From: Faucicola sp937889485 | GTDB lineage: Bacteria; Pseudomonadota; Gammaproteobacteria; Pseudomonadales; Moraxellaceae | Direction of reading: 5' to 3' | Assembly (NCBI GenBank): GCA_051653685.1 | Contig: JBOFWQ010000094.1 | Coordinates: forward strand, 1 to 33,795 | DNA length: 33,795 nt | Shown here: positions 16,619-24,835 of the stretch, one piece after another | Layout of the letters: each line of letters opens with the position of its first letter | Numbering within the stretch: position 1 is the stretch's first letter | The notes under the pieces: generated by a model | What the model was told of the DNA's origin: nothing | Databases searched by the model: none | The model's input: the letters and a program-made list of their open reading frames with translations, nothing else | Program-made: the position numbers and the translations under genes

Positions 16619-17293
16619 TTATTGATTGATCACATCTACACCCTTTGGCGGCACAAAATTAAATTGAGTGCTAGCAATTGTTGTATTACGTTTTACATTA
16701 GAAAACCGAATAGTGGTAGTCTGTCCTAGGTTATCGTTTAATACCATCATAACAGGATTGCCGCTATTAAAGGCGATGCCCAAACTCTTAAAACTGGCAT
16801 TGCTATTTTTTGGGTAAAGCACATAGTAATTTTTGGCAGAAATTGGCTGCGTCACAGTAAAGTTGGTGGCAATTTTGCTTGGGTCACCTGACAATAGTAA
16901 AGCAGGGGTATCACCCACTTGAGTATTGACATTTTGACGCGTGGCTTGGTTGAGATCTTTATCATAAATCCAAAGCGTATTGCCGTTTGCCACAATCAGC
17001 TGTGCTGCAGCGCCTTCAATCTGCCAACGAAATTGGTTGGGACGCTTGACTGACATCGTACCTGTAAAATTTTTGGTACCTTTACTTAGTCCTTTTGCGG
17101 TTGCCCCTGAGGTGCTTTGGCTAAAGTTTGCGCTCATGCTTTTGACATTGCTAAGAAGTTGGTTAAGGTTTTTTGCCGCACTGGCATTGTTCGCACTAGC
17201 GGCTTGTGCTGCCTGTAATCCTACCCCAAGTGGTGCTGTACTTAGTAAGAATACCGATAACGTGGCGGCAGCAGTTTTGTGAAAACTAAACAT
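16619..17293 (-). CDS. lolA: Outer-membrane lipoprotein carrier protein LolA
   Basis: A 224-residue periplasmic chaperone that takes lipoproteins from LolCDE and passes them to LolB at the outer membrane. A clear Sec signal peptide (MFSFHKTAAATL, then a hydrophobic core) ends in AQA-A at about residue 31/32. The mature protein has the LolA pattern: FTGTMSVKRPNQFRWQ, LWIYDKDLNQATRQ and a C-terminal FNFVPPKGVDVI. The ATG at 17293 has AAGGA 8 bases upstream; a TTG five codons earlier lacks support. It is monocistronic, with terminators on both sides. Two genes further along are lipoproteins that LolA would be expected to handle. Confidence 0.93.
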   Translation of the reverse strand: MFSFHKTAAATLSVFLLSTAPLGVGLQAAQAASANNASAAKNLNQLLSNVKSMSANFSQSTSGATAKGLSKGTKNFTGTMSVKRPNQFRWQIEGAAAQLIVANGNTLWIYDKDLNQATRQNVNTQVGDTPALLLSGDPSKIATNFTVTQPISAKNYYVLYPKNSNASFKSLGIAFNSGNPVMMVLNDNLGQTTTIRFSNVKRNTTIASTQFNFVPPKGVDVINQ

Positions 17294-17519
17294 GGTCAAA
17301 TCCTTCAAAAAGTTGTGGGGTCATTGCTGTGCAGAGAGACTGACTTATATGGTCAGTGGTTAATCTTCTCTATCTTAATATGTCGCAGCTTGACGGTACA
17401 TTTTGTGGTAATTGCTTGGCAAATAGCCTTGACGTATTAACCTATTGTGTGTGTTCGCTATTGTCGCTGATTTTTTCTTACCCGACTAGAGGCGGGTTGC
17501 AATGATTTTGGCGCAAGTT

Positions 17520-17537
17520 GTAACAAATGTAACAAAA
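17520..17537. repeat. 9-bp tandem repeat upstream of lolA
   Basis: TGTAACAAA occurs twice in direct succession, about 225 bases before the lolA start. The 17294-17666 stretch also has a 5-bp inverted repeat (ACCCG/CGGGT at 17480-17497). The lolA promoter must be in this stretch, but I see no pair of hexamers good enough to name. Confidence 0.6.
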
Positions 17538-17666
17538 ACTTGTTTGCAAGAAATTTTGTGTTGCGGCTAATGCCTTGATACCACTACTACGTTACAGTGT
17601 ATGGTAAATTTTTTGGTTGTGAGTCAACATGACTTGGCTAGCGATGTATGGTATATGTATGGGATA

Positions 17667-17700
17667 TAAAAAAACCCAATAAGTGCTACTTATTGGGTTT
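17667..17700 (-). terminator. Intrinsic terminator of rplU-rpmA
   Basis: A perfect 13-bp stem (17688-17700 with 17672-17684) has a 3-base loop and is followed on the minus strand by a T-run. It starts about 20 bases after the rpmA stop. It also has T-rich sequence on the plus side. Confidence 0.92.
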
Positions 17701-17720
17701 TGGTTAAAAATGCGCTTGGA

Positions 17721-17981
17721 TTAAGACGCGTTTTCAACAAATACATAACGGCGGTTGAATTTACCTTTAACGGCAAATTTTACCACACCATCTGTCAAAG
17801 CAAATAAAGTATGGTCACGACCCATACCAACGCCTTCGCCTGCGTGGAATTCTGTGCCACGTTGACGCACGATGATGTTACCAGCAACAACTTGTTGACC
17901 ACCAAATACTTTTACGCCAAGCATTTTTGGGTTTGAATCACGACCGTTACGGGTAGAACCGGCTGCTTTCTTATGTGCCAT
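17721..17981 (-). CDS. rpmA: 50S ribosomal protein L27
   Basis: An 86-residue protein, one longer than E. coli L27. It begins MAHKKAAGSTRNGRDSNPK and continues LGVKVFGGQQVVAGNIIVRQ, the highly conserved L27 sequence. The N-terminal tail reaches the peptidyl transferase centre. There is no N-terminal extension of the type cleaved in Firmicutes. The ribosome site is AGGAGA. It lies 42 bases downstream of rplU in the usual rplU-rpmA pair. Confidence 0.98.
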   Translation of the reverse strand: MAHKKAAGSTRNGRDSNPKMLGVKVFGGQQVVAGNIIVRQRGTEFHAGEGVGMGRDHTLFALTDGVVKFAVKGKFNRRYVFVENAS

Positions 17982-18023
17982 GTCGATTTCTCCTAGAGAT
18001 TATTGATAATGTGAAATAGCGAA

Positions 18024-18335
18024 TTAAGCAGTGATTGCTTTGATTTTGAGCAAGGTATACCATTGACGGTGACCTTGTTCTTTATGGTAGTGTTTACGAC
18101 GACGATGTTTTACGATACGTACTTTCTCGCCACGACCATGCTCTACTACTTCAGCTTCAACCACGGCACCTGCAACTACAGGTTGACCAATTTTGATATC
18201 GCTGCCATCAACGACCATTAATACGTCTTCGATTTTGATGGTTTCGCCTTTTTCAGCTTTTAACAATTCAACTTTTAATAATTCGTCTTGGGTAACGCGA
18301 TGCTGTTTACCACCACTTTTGATTACTGCATACAT
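18024..18335 (-). CDS. rplU: 50S ribosomal protein L21
   Basis: A 103-residue protein, identical in length to E. coli L21. It begins MYAVIKSGGKQHRV and ends with the basic KVRIVKHRRRKHYHKEQGHRQ-type tail of the family that binds 23S rRNA. The ATG at 18335 is chosen by conservation and by CGGAG 8 bases upstream; an in-frame extension to 18386 would read into the leader. It is the first gene of rplU-rpmA, with ispB divergent, a common gammaproteobacterial arrangement. Confidence 0.98.
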   Translation of the reverse strand: MYAVIKSGGKQHRVTQDELLKVELLKAEKGETIKIEDVLMVVDGSDIKIGQPVVAGAVVEAEVVEHGRGEKVRIVKHRRRKHYHKEQGHRQWYTLLKIKAITA

Positions 18336-18422
18336 CTTGGCTGCTCCGATAAACCCGTACACCGTGGCTATCAACGGCGATAACACTTCTATAACGGATA
18401 CACAGGGAAATATAAGGTGGCG

Positions 18423-18451
18423 ATTTTAACGTTTTTTTGCTGTAAAATCAA
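18423..18451 (-). promoter_or_regulatory. rplU-rpmA promoter
   Basis: On the minus strand TTGATT (18446-18451) and TAAAAT (18423-18428) have a 17-base spacer. Transcription would start near 18416, about 80 bases before rplU. No convincing L21-type leader hairpin was seen. Confidence 0.6.
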
Positions 18452-18554
18452 GATAAATTATTGCTGAGTTTGAGAGGGATTGTCGGGGATGGGAGCCACT
18501 AATAAGATTTTTGTTGGCAAATATCAGGGTTGTGACAAAAACCCAATTGGCTGA

Positions 18555-18584
18555 CTTACACTAACGGTTGCAGTGTGTTATGAT
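18555..18584 (+). promoter_or_regulatory. Candidate ispB promoter
   Basis: CTTACA (18555-18560) and TATGAT (18579-18584) are separated by 18 bases. Transcription would begin near 18591. This argues against any ispB start upstream of that point (for example the in-frame GTG at 18573). Confidence 0.4.
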
Positions 18585-18641
18585 TTTGCCATTTATTTTC
18601 CTTTGAATGCGCTTATTTTGATGATGAGGTTGAGCCAAGAT

Positions 18642-19667
18642 ATGGTCGTTAATGTTAATAATGTAACTAACGCTTTTAGTACTGCCCCTACAACGGCTGT
18701 GACTTATCAGCAGATTCAGTCAATTGTCGCAGAAGATTTTGACATTATGGATAAGCAGGTTTTTGGGAGTTTAAATTCTAAAGTTAAGCTTGTAATGGCA
18801 GTGAGCCAACATGTGATTAATGCAGGTGGAAAACGGATGCGTCCGTTGATTGCGCTGTTGTGTGCGCGCATTTGTGAAGACAAGCCATCACAAGCCGCAA
18901 TGCATTTGGGGGCGATTACTGAGATGCTCCATACCGCCACATTGGTGCATGATGATGTGATTGATGATTCGGGTATGCGCCGTGGCAAGCCGACTGCCAA
19001 CGCCACGTGGGACAATCCAACCGCGGTTTTGGTGGGTGATTATTTGATTGCGCGCTCATTTAATTTGTTGGTCGGGTTTAACTCGTTGCCTTTGCTTAAG
19101 TTATTTTCTGATGGTACTTGTGACATTGCTGAGGGTGAGGTGCTACAACTACAACACCAACATAACCCTGAGGCAACTGAAGATGATTATATGAAGATCA
19201 TTGATGGCAAAACGTCACGGCTATTTATGATGGCAAGTCAAGGGGTCGCCATGCTGCACCATCGCCCTGAGTTTGATGAGGCATTTGCCAAATTTGGGCA
19301 GCATTTTGGTAATGCGTTCCAAATCATTGATGACGTGCTAGATTTTAGCGGTGACAGCGCAGTACTGGGTAAAAATGTGGGGGACGATATTGCCGAGGGT
19401 AAGCCCACCTTGCCGCTGATTAAGGCGCTAGAAATGACTACGGGCGCGGCGCATGACAAACTGCGTATTGCCATTCAGACAGGCAATGTGGCCGATACCG
19501 CCGAGATTATTGCGTTGGTAAAATCCAGTGGTGCGCTAGATTATTGCCGCGATAAGGCGCTTAAAGAAACACAACTGGCAAAGGAGGCGGTACTTACCTT
19601 ACCCGCTTCTATCTATCGCCAAGGGCTGCTTGATTTGATGACGATGGCAAGTCAACGTTTGTATTGA
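18642..19667 (+). CDS. ispB: Polyprenyl (octaprenyl-type) diphosphate synthase
   Basis: A 341-residue all-helical trans-prenyltransferase. It extends farnesyl diphosphate with isopentenyl diphosphate to make the ubiquinone/menaquinone side chain. Both aspartate motifs are present: D104-D105-V-I-D108 followed by GMRRGKPTAN, and QIIDDVLDFSGD with D230-D231. The substrate-binding GGKRMRP is at the N-terminal side. The chain length made cannot be read from the sequence. The start is uncertain: ATG at 18642 has GAGG about 12 bases upstream, while ATG ATG at 18621 gives seven more residues but no ribosome site. It is divergent from rplU. Confidence 0.92.
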   Translation: MVVNVNNVTNAFSTAPTTAVTYQQIQSIVAEDFDIMDKQVFGSLNSKVKLVMAVSQHVINAGGKRMRPLIALLCARICEDKPSQAAMHLGAITEMLHTATLVHDDVIDDSGMRRGKPTANATWDNPTAVLVGDYLIARSFNLLVGFNSLPLLKLFSDGTCDIAEGEVLQLQHQHNPEATEDDYMKIIDGKTSRLFMMASQGVAMLHHRPEFDEAFAKFGQHFGNAFQIIDDVLDFSGDSAVLGKNVGDDIAEGKPTLPLIKALEMTTGAAHDKLRIAIQTGNVADTAEIIALVKSSGALDYCRDKALKETQLAKEAVLTLPASIYRQGLLDLMTMASQRLY

Positions 19668-19677
19668 TGATTGATGT

Positions 19678-19696
19678 GAGGGGCGTGTCGCCTCTC
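19678..19696 (+). terminator. Weak terminator-like hairpin after ispB
   Basis: GAGGGGCG (19678-19685) and CGCCTCTC (19689-19696) form an 8-bp GC-rich stem with one G-T pair and a 3-base loop, 10 bases after the ispB stop. The sequence after it is only moderately T-rich. A second small hairpin with a T-run (AGCGT-TTT-ACGCT, 19846-19864) lies further on. Confidence 0.45.
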
Positions 19697-19716
19697 TGGT
19701 GTTTATGTTTGTCTAC

Positions 19717-19744
19717 CTATGCGCTTATTTCTATGCGCTTATTC
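19717..19744. repeat. 14-bp near-perfect tandem repeat in the ispB-efflux gap
   Basis: CTATGCGCTTATTT is followed at once by CTATGCGCTTATTC, and then a partial GCTTAT. It lies in the 436-base gap between ispB and the efflux operon (19668-20103). Apart from this repeat, the hairpins and the efflux promoter region, I see no gene in this gap. Confidence 0.75.
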
Positions 19745-20030
19745 GCTTATCTGCCTGATTTATTCTAGGTCATTGCGTGTAAGCTAAGCGCTAATAAACC
19801 CGTTGCATGATGTTTGTTGTGCGATGTGTTGGGCAGTTTTGCTTTAGCGTTTTACGCTTTTTTTAAAAATTTTTGCGTTGTAGTGATTTTGCTTATCCTC
19901 TCGATTTTAAAGCCTGATTATAAGGCTTGTGTAGTTACTGCTCTTTTTGTCCTGACTTTGCCTTCTCCTGCCTTGTTTTGCTTTGGCTTGTTTTATGCTG
20001 ACTTATCTTTTTGTGTCGTCTCGTAAATTT

Positions 20031-20062
20031 TTGCAACACGGCTGTTGCTTTTATTTTATAAT
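20031..20062 (+). promoter_or_regulatory. Efflux operon promoter with inverted repeat
   Basis: A perfect TATAAT (20057-20062) lies about 40 bases before the adaptor gene start. The best -35 is TTGCAA (20031-20036), with an unusually long 20-base spacer. A perfect 6-bp inverted repeat, GCAACA-CGGC-TGTTGC (20033-20048), covers the -35 and much of the spacer. This is a likely operator for a regulator encoded elsewhere; no regulator gene is adjacent. Confidence 0.5.
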
Positions 20063-20103
20063 CATTTTTTAAATTTTAAATTTTGTTTTCTGATGAGGTT
20101 GGT

Positions 20104-21444
20104 ATGAGATACCCTGTATTGTTGATGGTGTCGTTAGCAAGTTGTAGCCTATTGGTAGCCTGTAATAAGTCCGATCAAGCCACTTCACAAGGTGGGGCAG
20201 CGGCAGCCCAACAAAAAATGCCGCCTACGATTGTCAATGTGCAGGCGGTCAATTTTCAAACAATCCCATTGACTAAGCAGCTCTCAGGAAAAGTGGTGGC
20301 TTACCAAGAAGCCACAGTGACGCCGCAAGTGTCTGGTATTATTGATCGTCAGCTGTTTCGAGAAGGCGCATTTGTGAAACAAAATCAGCCGCTTTACCAA
20401 ATTAATAGTGACAATTATACCAATGTGTTGGCAGGCAGTCGTGCCACACTAGAACAAAATATTGCCAGCATCAATACGGCAAAAGCCAATTATAACAATG
20501 CGTTGGCAGTTTTAGAAAGTCGTCAAGCAGAACTGGCATTGGTACAAACCAACCTAAACCGCCTCAAACAGCTGCGCGGTACCGATGCGATTTCAAGCCA
20601 AGAGTATGACCAAGGCGCTACCCAAGTGCGCACCGCACAAGCGGCAGTAAAAAATGCACAAGCGCAAGTGGGTGTGGCGCAAGCCAACATTGAAGCCGCC
20701 CAAGCCGCGGCTCGTGGTGCCCAGCAGTCGGTCAATAATAACCAATTAAATATGAACCGCACGGTGGTGAAAGCGCCTATCAGTGGTATTACTAGCCGTG
20801 CAACGGTTAATGTGGGCGCACTTGCCACGGCAGGCTCAACGCAAATGGTCACGATTTCTCAGCTTAATCCTATTTATGTAGATATCAGTCAATCATCCGC
20901 TGAGATGCTAGCGTTACGCCAACAGTTTGCCTCGGGGACACTGAGCACCCCAAAAACCGCCCAAGTCCAACTTAAACTTGCCGATGGCTCCACTTATCCT
21001 GTGATAGGACAGCTGCGTTTTGAAGAGGCGAAAGTGGATAGCACCACAGGCACGGTCAATTTACGTGCGGTATTTAGTAATGACAATTTTGTGTTGTTGC
21101 CTGGCATGATGGTCAATGCCGAATTGATTCAAGGTATTATCAACAATGCTGTGTTGTTGCCACAAAGCGCGATTATTCGCACCGCTAAGGGCGAGTCAAC
21201 GGTGTATGTGGTGGATGCCAATAGCAAGGTGCAGGTACGCCCTGTGACAGTACAAGGCACGTACCAAGGACAGTGGATTGTGACCAGTGGACTCAAACAA
21301 GGCGAGCAAGTGGTTATGGTGGGTGCTGCCAAAGTTAAACCTGACCAAGCTGTTAAAGTAATGCCTTATAACGCCTCTGCCACCGCCGCTACCAATATGC
21401 CGACTAGCCAGCCGACTGGTCAAGCAAAAACTGCCCAACCGTAA
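20104..21444 (+). CDS. RND efflux periplasmic adaptor lipoprotein (AcrA/MexA/AdeI-like)
   Basis: A 446-residue membrane-fusion protein that bridges an RND pump and an outer-membrane channel. A lipoprotein signal ends in LLVAC with Cys20 as the lipidated residue. The order is typical of the family: a first beta/lipoyl strand set (GKVVAYQEATVTPQVSGII, then EGAFVKQNQPLYQI), a long alpha-hairpin of about 100 residues rich in Ala/Gln/Asn, the second lipoyl half (VKAPISGITSR), a beta-barrel, and a membrane-proximal domain ending near QAVKVMPY. The C-terminal 25 residues are Ala/Thr/Gln-rich. The ATG at 20104 has GAGG 5 bases upstream. The pump gene follows after 14 bases. Similarity to AdeI is by architecture, so I give no symbol. 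Confidence 0.93.
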   Translation: MRYPVLLMVSLASCSLLVACNKSDQATSQGGAAAAQQKMPPTIVNVQAVNFQTIPLTKQLSGKVVAYQEATVTPQVSGIIDRQLFREGAFVKQNQPLYQINSDNYTNVLAGSRATLEQNIASINTAKANYNNALAVLESRQAELALVQTNLNRLKQLRGTDAISSQEYDQGATQVRTAQAAVKNAQAQVGVAQANIEAAQAAARGAQQSVNNNQLNMNRTVVKAPISGITSRATVNVGALATAGSTQMVTISQLNPIYVDISQSSAEMLALRQQFASGTLSTPKTAQVQLKLADGSTYPVIGQLRFEEAKVDSTTGTVNLRAVFSNDNFVLLPGMMVNAELIQGIINNAVLLPQSAIIRTAKGESTVYVVDANSKVQVRPVTVQGTYQGQWIVTSGLKQGEQVVMVGAAKVKPDQAVKVMPYNASATAATNMPTSQPTGQAKTAQP

Positions 21445-21458
21445 GCAAGGGAGACAGC

Positions 21459-24400
21459 ATGTCACGTTTTTTTATTGATCGACCCATTTTTGCTTGGGTG
21501 ATTGCGATGCTCATCATGCTGATGGGTATCTTAGCGATTGTTAAGCTGCCCATTGAGCAGTATCCAAGAATTGCACCGCCAACTATCAGTATCGCCGCGG
21601 TATATCCAGGTGCTTCTGCGCAAACCATTGAGGATTCCGTCACTCAGGTGATTGAACAAAAGATGAAGGGCTTAGATGGCTTGATGTATATGTCCTCTAG
21701 CTCGTCCTCAAGTGGTGCAGCGCAAATTACGCTCACCTTTGAAAATGGCACCAATGCCGATACCGCCCAAGTACAGGTACAAAATAAACTACAATCTGCC
21801 ATGAGCGCTCTGCCAGAACTGGTGCAGCGGATGGGGGTCAATGTCAACAAGTCTACCAGTGGCTTTTTGATGGTGCTTGCCATGACCTCAGAAGATGGTA
21901 GTATGGATCGCGCTGATATTGCAGACTATCTTAACTCCAATGTAGTTGACCAAATCAGCCGTGTGGAAGGCGTGGGTAATGTCAACGTATTTGGTTCTGC
22001 CTATGCCATGCGCATCTGGCTAGACCCAGCAAAATTACGTACTTATGGCTTGGTACCCGCGGATATTACTGCCGCAGTTCAAGCACAAAATGCGCAAGTT
22101 TCGGCAGGGCAATTGGGCCAAACCCCCACCGATGATGCCCGCCAAGCCATTAATGCCACAGTAACAGTACAAAGTTACCTACAAACCCCCGAGCAGTTTC
22201 GTAATATCTTACTTAAAAGCAATACTGACGGCGCCCAAATTCGTCTAGGGGATGTCGCTACGGTTGAGATTGGTAGTGAAAGCTATAGTGCCATTGCGCG
22301 TTACAACGGTAAAGATGCAGCAGGGATTGGTATTTCATTGGCATCAGGTGCCAATGCGCTCAACACACGTGCCGCCGTAGAAGCCAAACTAAACGATCTC
22401 CAAGCCAATTTCCCTAAGGGGCTAAAAGCCTCCGTTGCTTATGATACCACGCCCTTTGTTCGTCTCTCGATTGAAGAGGTTGTGCGCACATTGGCAGAGG
22501 CGATTGCGCTGGTATTTTTGGTAATGTATTTATTTTTACAAAGCTGGCGTGCCACTATTATTCCAACCCTCGCGGTGCCTGTGGTGCTATTAGGAACGTT
22601 TGGGATTTTATATACCTTTGGTTATAGCATTAATGTGTTGACGTTGTTTGCCATGGTATTGTCGATTGGGTTATTGGTTGATGATGCCATTGTGGTGGTT
22701 GAGAACGTTGAACGGCTATTAGAAGAAAACCCCGACATGACACCTGTGGAAGCCACGCGTGAATCCATGCGAGAAATCAGTAAAGTGGTGATTGGGATTG
22801 CTTTAATTTTGTCAGCCGTATTTTTACCAATGGCATTTTTTGGCGGCTCTACTGGGGTGATTTATCGTCAGTTTTCGGTGACGTTGATTAGTAGTATGGC
22901 GCTGTCTGCCATTGTTGCACTGATTTTTACCCCTGCCCTATGTGCCACAATGCTCAAGCGTACCAAAGCACATGACAAGCACAATGAACACCAAACAGGC
23001 TTTTTTGGGGCATTTAACCGCATGTTTATGCGCCTAAGCAAAGGCTATGAGAATTTTGTGGGTCGTAGTATCAAGATGCGCTGGCTGTACCTCATTCCTT
23101 ATGCCATTATTATTGCAGGTTTGGCGTTTTTGTTTAGCCGTATTCCAAGCTCTTTTATTCCTGAAGAAGACCAAGGAATGCTGATGACGCTGGTACAGTT
23201 GCCCGCAGGCGCTACCCAAAAAGAAACGCAAGCGGTGATTGATAAAGTCAATAACTACTACAAAACCCAAGAAAAAGCCAATGTCGACTCGGTGTTTACG
23301 GTCAACGGCTTTAGTTTTGCAGGTCAAGGGCAAAACATGGGGCTGGCATTTATCCGCCTCAATAATTGGGAAGAACGCACGGGTAAAGCCAATACGGCTC
23401 AAGCCATTGCCAAACGCGCGATGGGCTACTTTATGACCCAAATTAATGAAGCGCAGGTATATGCCATTGCACCGCCTGCTATTCAAGGTCTAGGCACTGC
23501 CACAGGTTTTGACCTGCAATTGCAAGATTCGGGCAATCTTGGACATGAAGGTTTATTGCAAGCGCGCAATATGCTGCTAGGCATGGCAGCGCAAAACAAG
23601 CAAGTGGTTGGCGTACGTCCTAACGGACAAGAAGATTCTCCACAATATAAAGTTAATGTCAACTATGACGCCGCCGCCGCTATGGGTGTGGCGCCAAGCG
23701 TAATTAATAGCGTACTGGGTACGGCTTGGGGCAGTAGCTATATCAATGACTTTATGGACAGAGGCCGTATCAAAAAAGTCTATATGCAAGGTCAAGCCGA
23801 TAGCCGTACCACACCAGAGGACATCAACAAATGGTATGTCCGTAATAACGCCAACCAAATGATCCCCTTTAGCGCATTTGCCACTGGCGAATGGCAATAT
23901 GGCTCACCCACCCTTAACCGCTATAACAGCTTGTCTTCTATGAACCTACAAGGCAATGCCGCCCCTGGACTGAGTACAGGACAAGCCATGGCAGCCATGG
24001 AACAAATGATTGCCAAATTACCACAAGGTATTAGCTATGAGTGGACGGGGCTATCTTTGGAGGAGAAAAAGTCAGGCGCGCAGGCACCAATGCTATACGC
24101 AATTTCAATTTTTGTTGTATTCTTATGTTTGGCAGCCCTGTATGAAAGCTGGTCAATTCCGTTTGCAGTACTGTTAGTAGTGCCACTTGGGGTACTTGGC
24201 GCCGCACTATTTACGGGATTACGCGGTTTGTCAAACGATATTTATCTACAAGTAGGACTCCTCACGGTGGTAGGATTATCTGCCAAAAATGCCATTTTGA
24301 TTATTGAGTTTGCCAAAGAGCGCCAAGACATGGGGCACAATTTGTTTGACGCAGTCACAGTTGCATCACGCCAGCGCTTACGCCCGATTATTATGACGTC

Positions 24401-24659
24401 ATTGGCGTTTGGTATTGGCGTGGTACCGCTCTTCTTAGCAACGGGCGCTGGCTCTGGCAGTCAAAACGCCATTGGTACCAGTGTGTTAGGTGGTGTGGTC
24501 AGTGCAACTATATTGGGGGTATTTTTTATTCCTATGTTCTATGTTTGGGTACGTTCGGTGTTTAAAAATAAAACCCCACCCAATAATGACATGACACCAC
24601 CCAATGTCAATATCAATGAGCCTAGCAAAGTGACTATCTATAAACCTGATAGCCTATAA
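21459..24659 (+). CDS. RND multidrug efflux pump, HAE1 family (AcrB/MexB/AdeJ-like)
   Basis: A 1066-residue, 12-helix inner-membrane transporter, slightly longer than AcrB (1049). It begins MSRFFIDRPIFAWVIAMLIM, typical of the family. The proton-relay residues are intact: D408 and D409 in GLLVDDAIVVVENVERL, and K943 in LSAKNAILIIEFAKE. The two large periplasmic porter/docking loops occur after helix 1 and helix 7, as expected. The trimer exports antibiotics, dyes, detergents and similar compounds; the real substrates cannot be inferred here. The ribosome site is AAGGGAG. It is transcribed with the adaptor gene upstream. The outer-membrane gene follows after 176 bases containing a strong hairpin. 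Confidence 0.95.
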   Translation: MSRFFIDRPIFAWVIAMLIMLMGILAIVKLPIEQYPRIAPPTISIAAVYPGASAQTIEDSVTQVIEQKMKGLDGLMYMSSSSSSSGAAQITLTFENGTNADTAQVQVQNKLQSAMSALPELVQRMGVNVNKSTSGFLMVLAMTSEDGSMDRADIADYLNSNVVDQISRVEGVGNVNVFGSAYAMRIWLDPAKLRTYGLVPADITAAVQAQNAQVSAGQLGQTPTDDARQAINATVTVQSYLQTPEQFRNILLKSNTDGAQIRLGDVATVEIGSESYSAIARYNGKDAAGIGISLASGANALNTRAAVEAKLNDLQANFPKGLKASVAYDTTPFVRLSIEEVVRTLAEAIALVFLVMYLFLQSWRATIIPTLAVPVVLLGTFGILYTFGYSINVLTLFAMVLSIGLLVDDAIVVVENVERLLEENPDMTPVEATRESMREISKVVIGIALILSAVFLPMAFFGGSTGVIYRQFSVTLISSMALSAIVALIFTPALCATMLKRTKAHDKHNEHQTGFFGAFNRMFMRLSKGYENFVGRSIKMRWLYLIPYAIIIAGLAFLFSRIPSSFIPEEDQGMLMTLVQLPAGATQKETQAVIDKVNNYYKTQEKANVDSVFTVNGFSFAGQGQNMGLAFIRLNNWEERTGKANTAQAIAKRAMGYFMTQINEAQVYAIAPPAIQGLGTATGFDLQLQDSGNLGHEGLLQARNMLLGMAAQNKQVVGVRPNGQEDSPQYKVNVNYDAAAAMGVAPSVINSVLGTAWGSSYINDFMDRGRIKKVYMQGQADSRTTPEDINKWYVRNNANQMIPFSAFATGEWQYGSPTLNRYNSLSSMNLQGNAAPGLSTGQAMAAMEQMIAKLPQGISYEWTGLSLEEKKSGAQAPMLYAISIFVVFLCLAALYESWSIPFAVLLVVPLGVLGAALFTGLRGLSNDIYLQVGLLTVVGLSAKNAILIIEFAKERQDMGHNLFDAVTVASRQRLRPIIMTSLAFGIGVVPLFLATGAGSGSQNAIGTSVLGGVVSATILGVFFIPMFYVWVRSVFKNKTPPNNDMTPPNVNINEPSKVTIYKPDSL

Positions 24660-24702
24660 ATTTGATAATATCTAAGCCTGTTCATCAACGGGTATTTAAC
24701 CT

Positions 24703-24735
24703 AAAAAAGCAATGGGCAACACGTTTGCCCATTGC
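24703..24735 (-). terminator. Strong hairpin between pump and outer-membrane genes (terminator form on minus strand)
   Basis: GCAATGGGCAA (24709-24719) and TTGCCCATTGC (24725-24735) form a perfect 11-bp stem with a 5-base loop. Six A precede it on the plus strand, so the T-run needed for intrinsic termination exists only on the minus strand. No minus-strand gene lies to the right that would need it. On the plus-strand mRNA it would be a stable structure without a T-run, perhaps a stabilising or processing element. Confidence 0.6.
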
Positions 24736-24796
24736 CGCCTTGATCAGCTTAGAGTGCTACATCCATAGCCTTGTTAAAAAAGCCTCATTTCTATTT

Positions 24797-24823
24797 TCTA
24801 TATTAAAAATCTCTATATTAAAA
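24797..24823. repeat. 12-bp direct repeat upstream of the outer-membrane factor gene
   Basis: TCTATATTAAAA occurs at 24797-24808 and again at 24812-24823, a 15-base period, ending 12 bases before the start codon. Both copies contain a -10-like TATATT. They could be a doubled promoter element or a protein site, or simply AT-rich leader. Confidence 0.55.
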
Positions 24824-24835
24824 TAGGTCAATATT

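Noticed and set aside
17480..17497. ACCCG/CGGGT inverted repeat upstream of lolA as a terminator
   Set aside because: Only a 5-bp stem and no T-run on either strand's downstream side.
19814..20026. 70-codon hydrophobic plus-strand frame in the ispB-efflux gap
   Set aside because: It starts with TTG without a ribosome site in T-rich DNA, overlaps a small terminator-like hairpin, and matches no family I know.
23034..23486. 150-codon minus-strand frame inside the RND pump gene
   Set aside because: It lies wholly antisense to a strongly conserved coding region and has no recognisable domain; it is explained by the codon pattern of the real gene.
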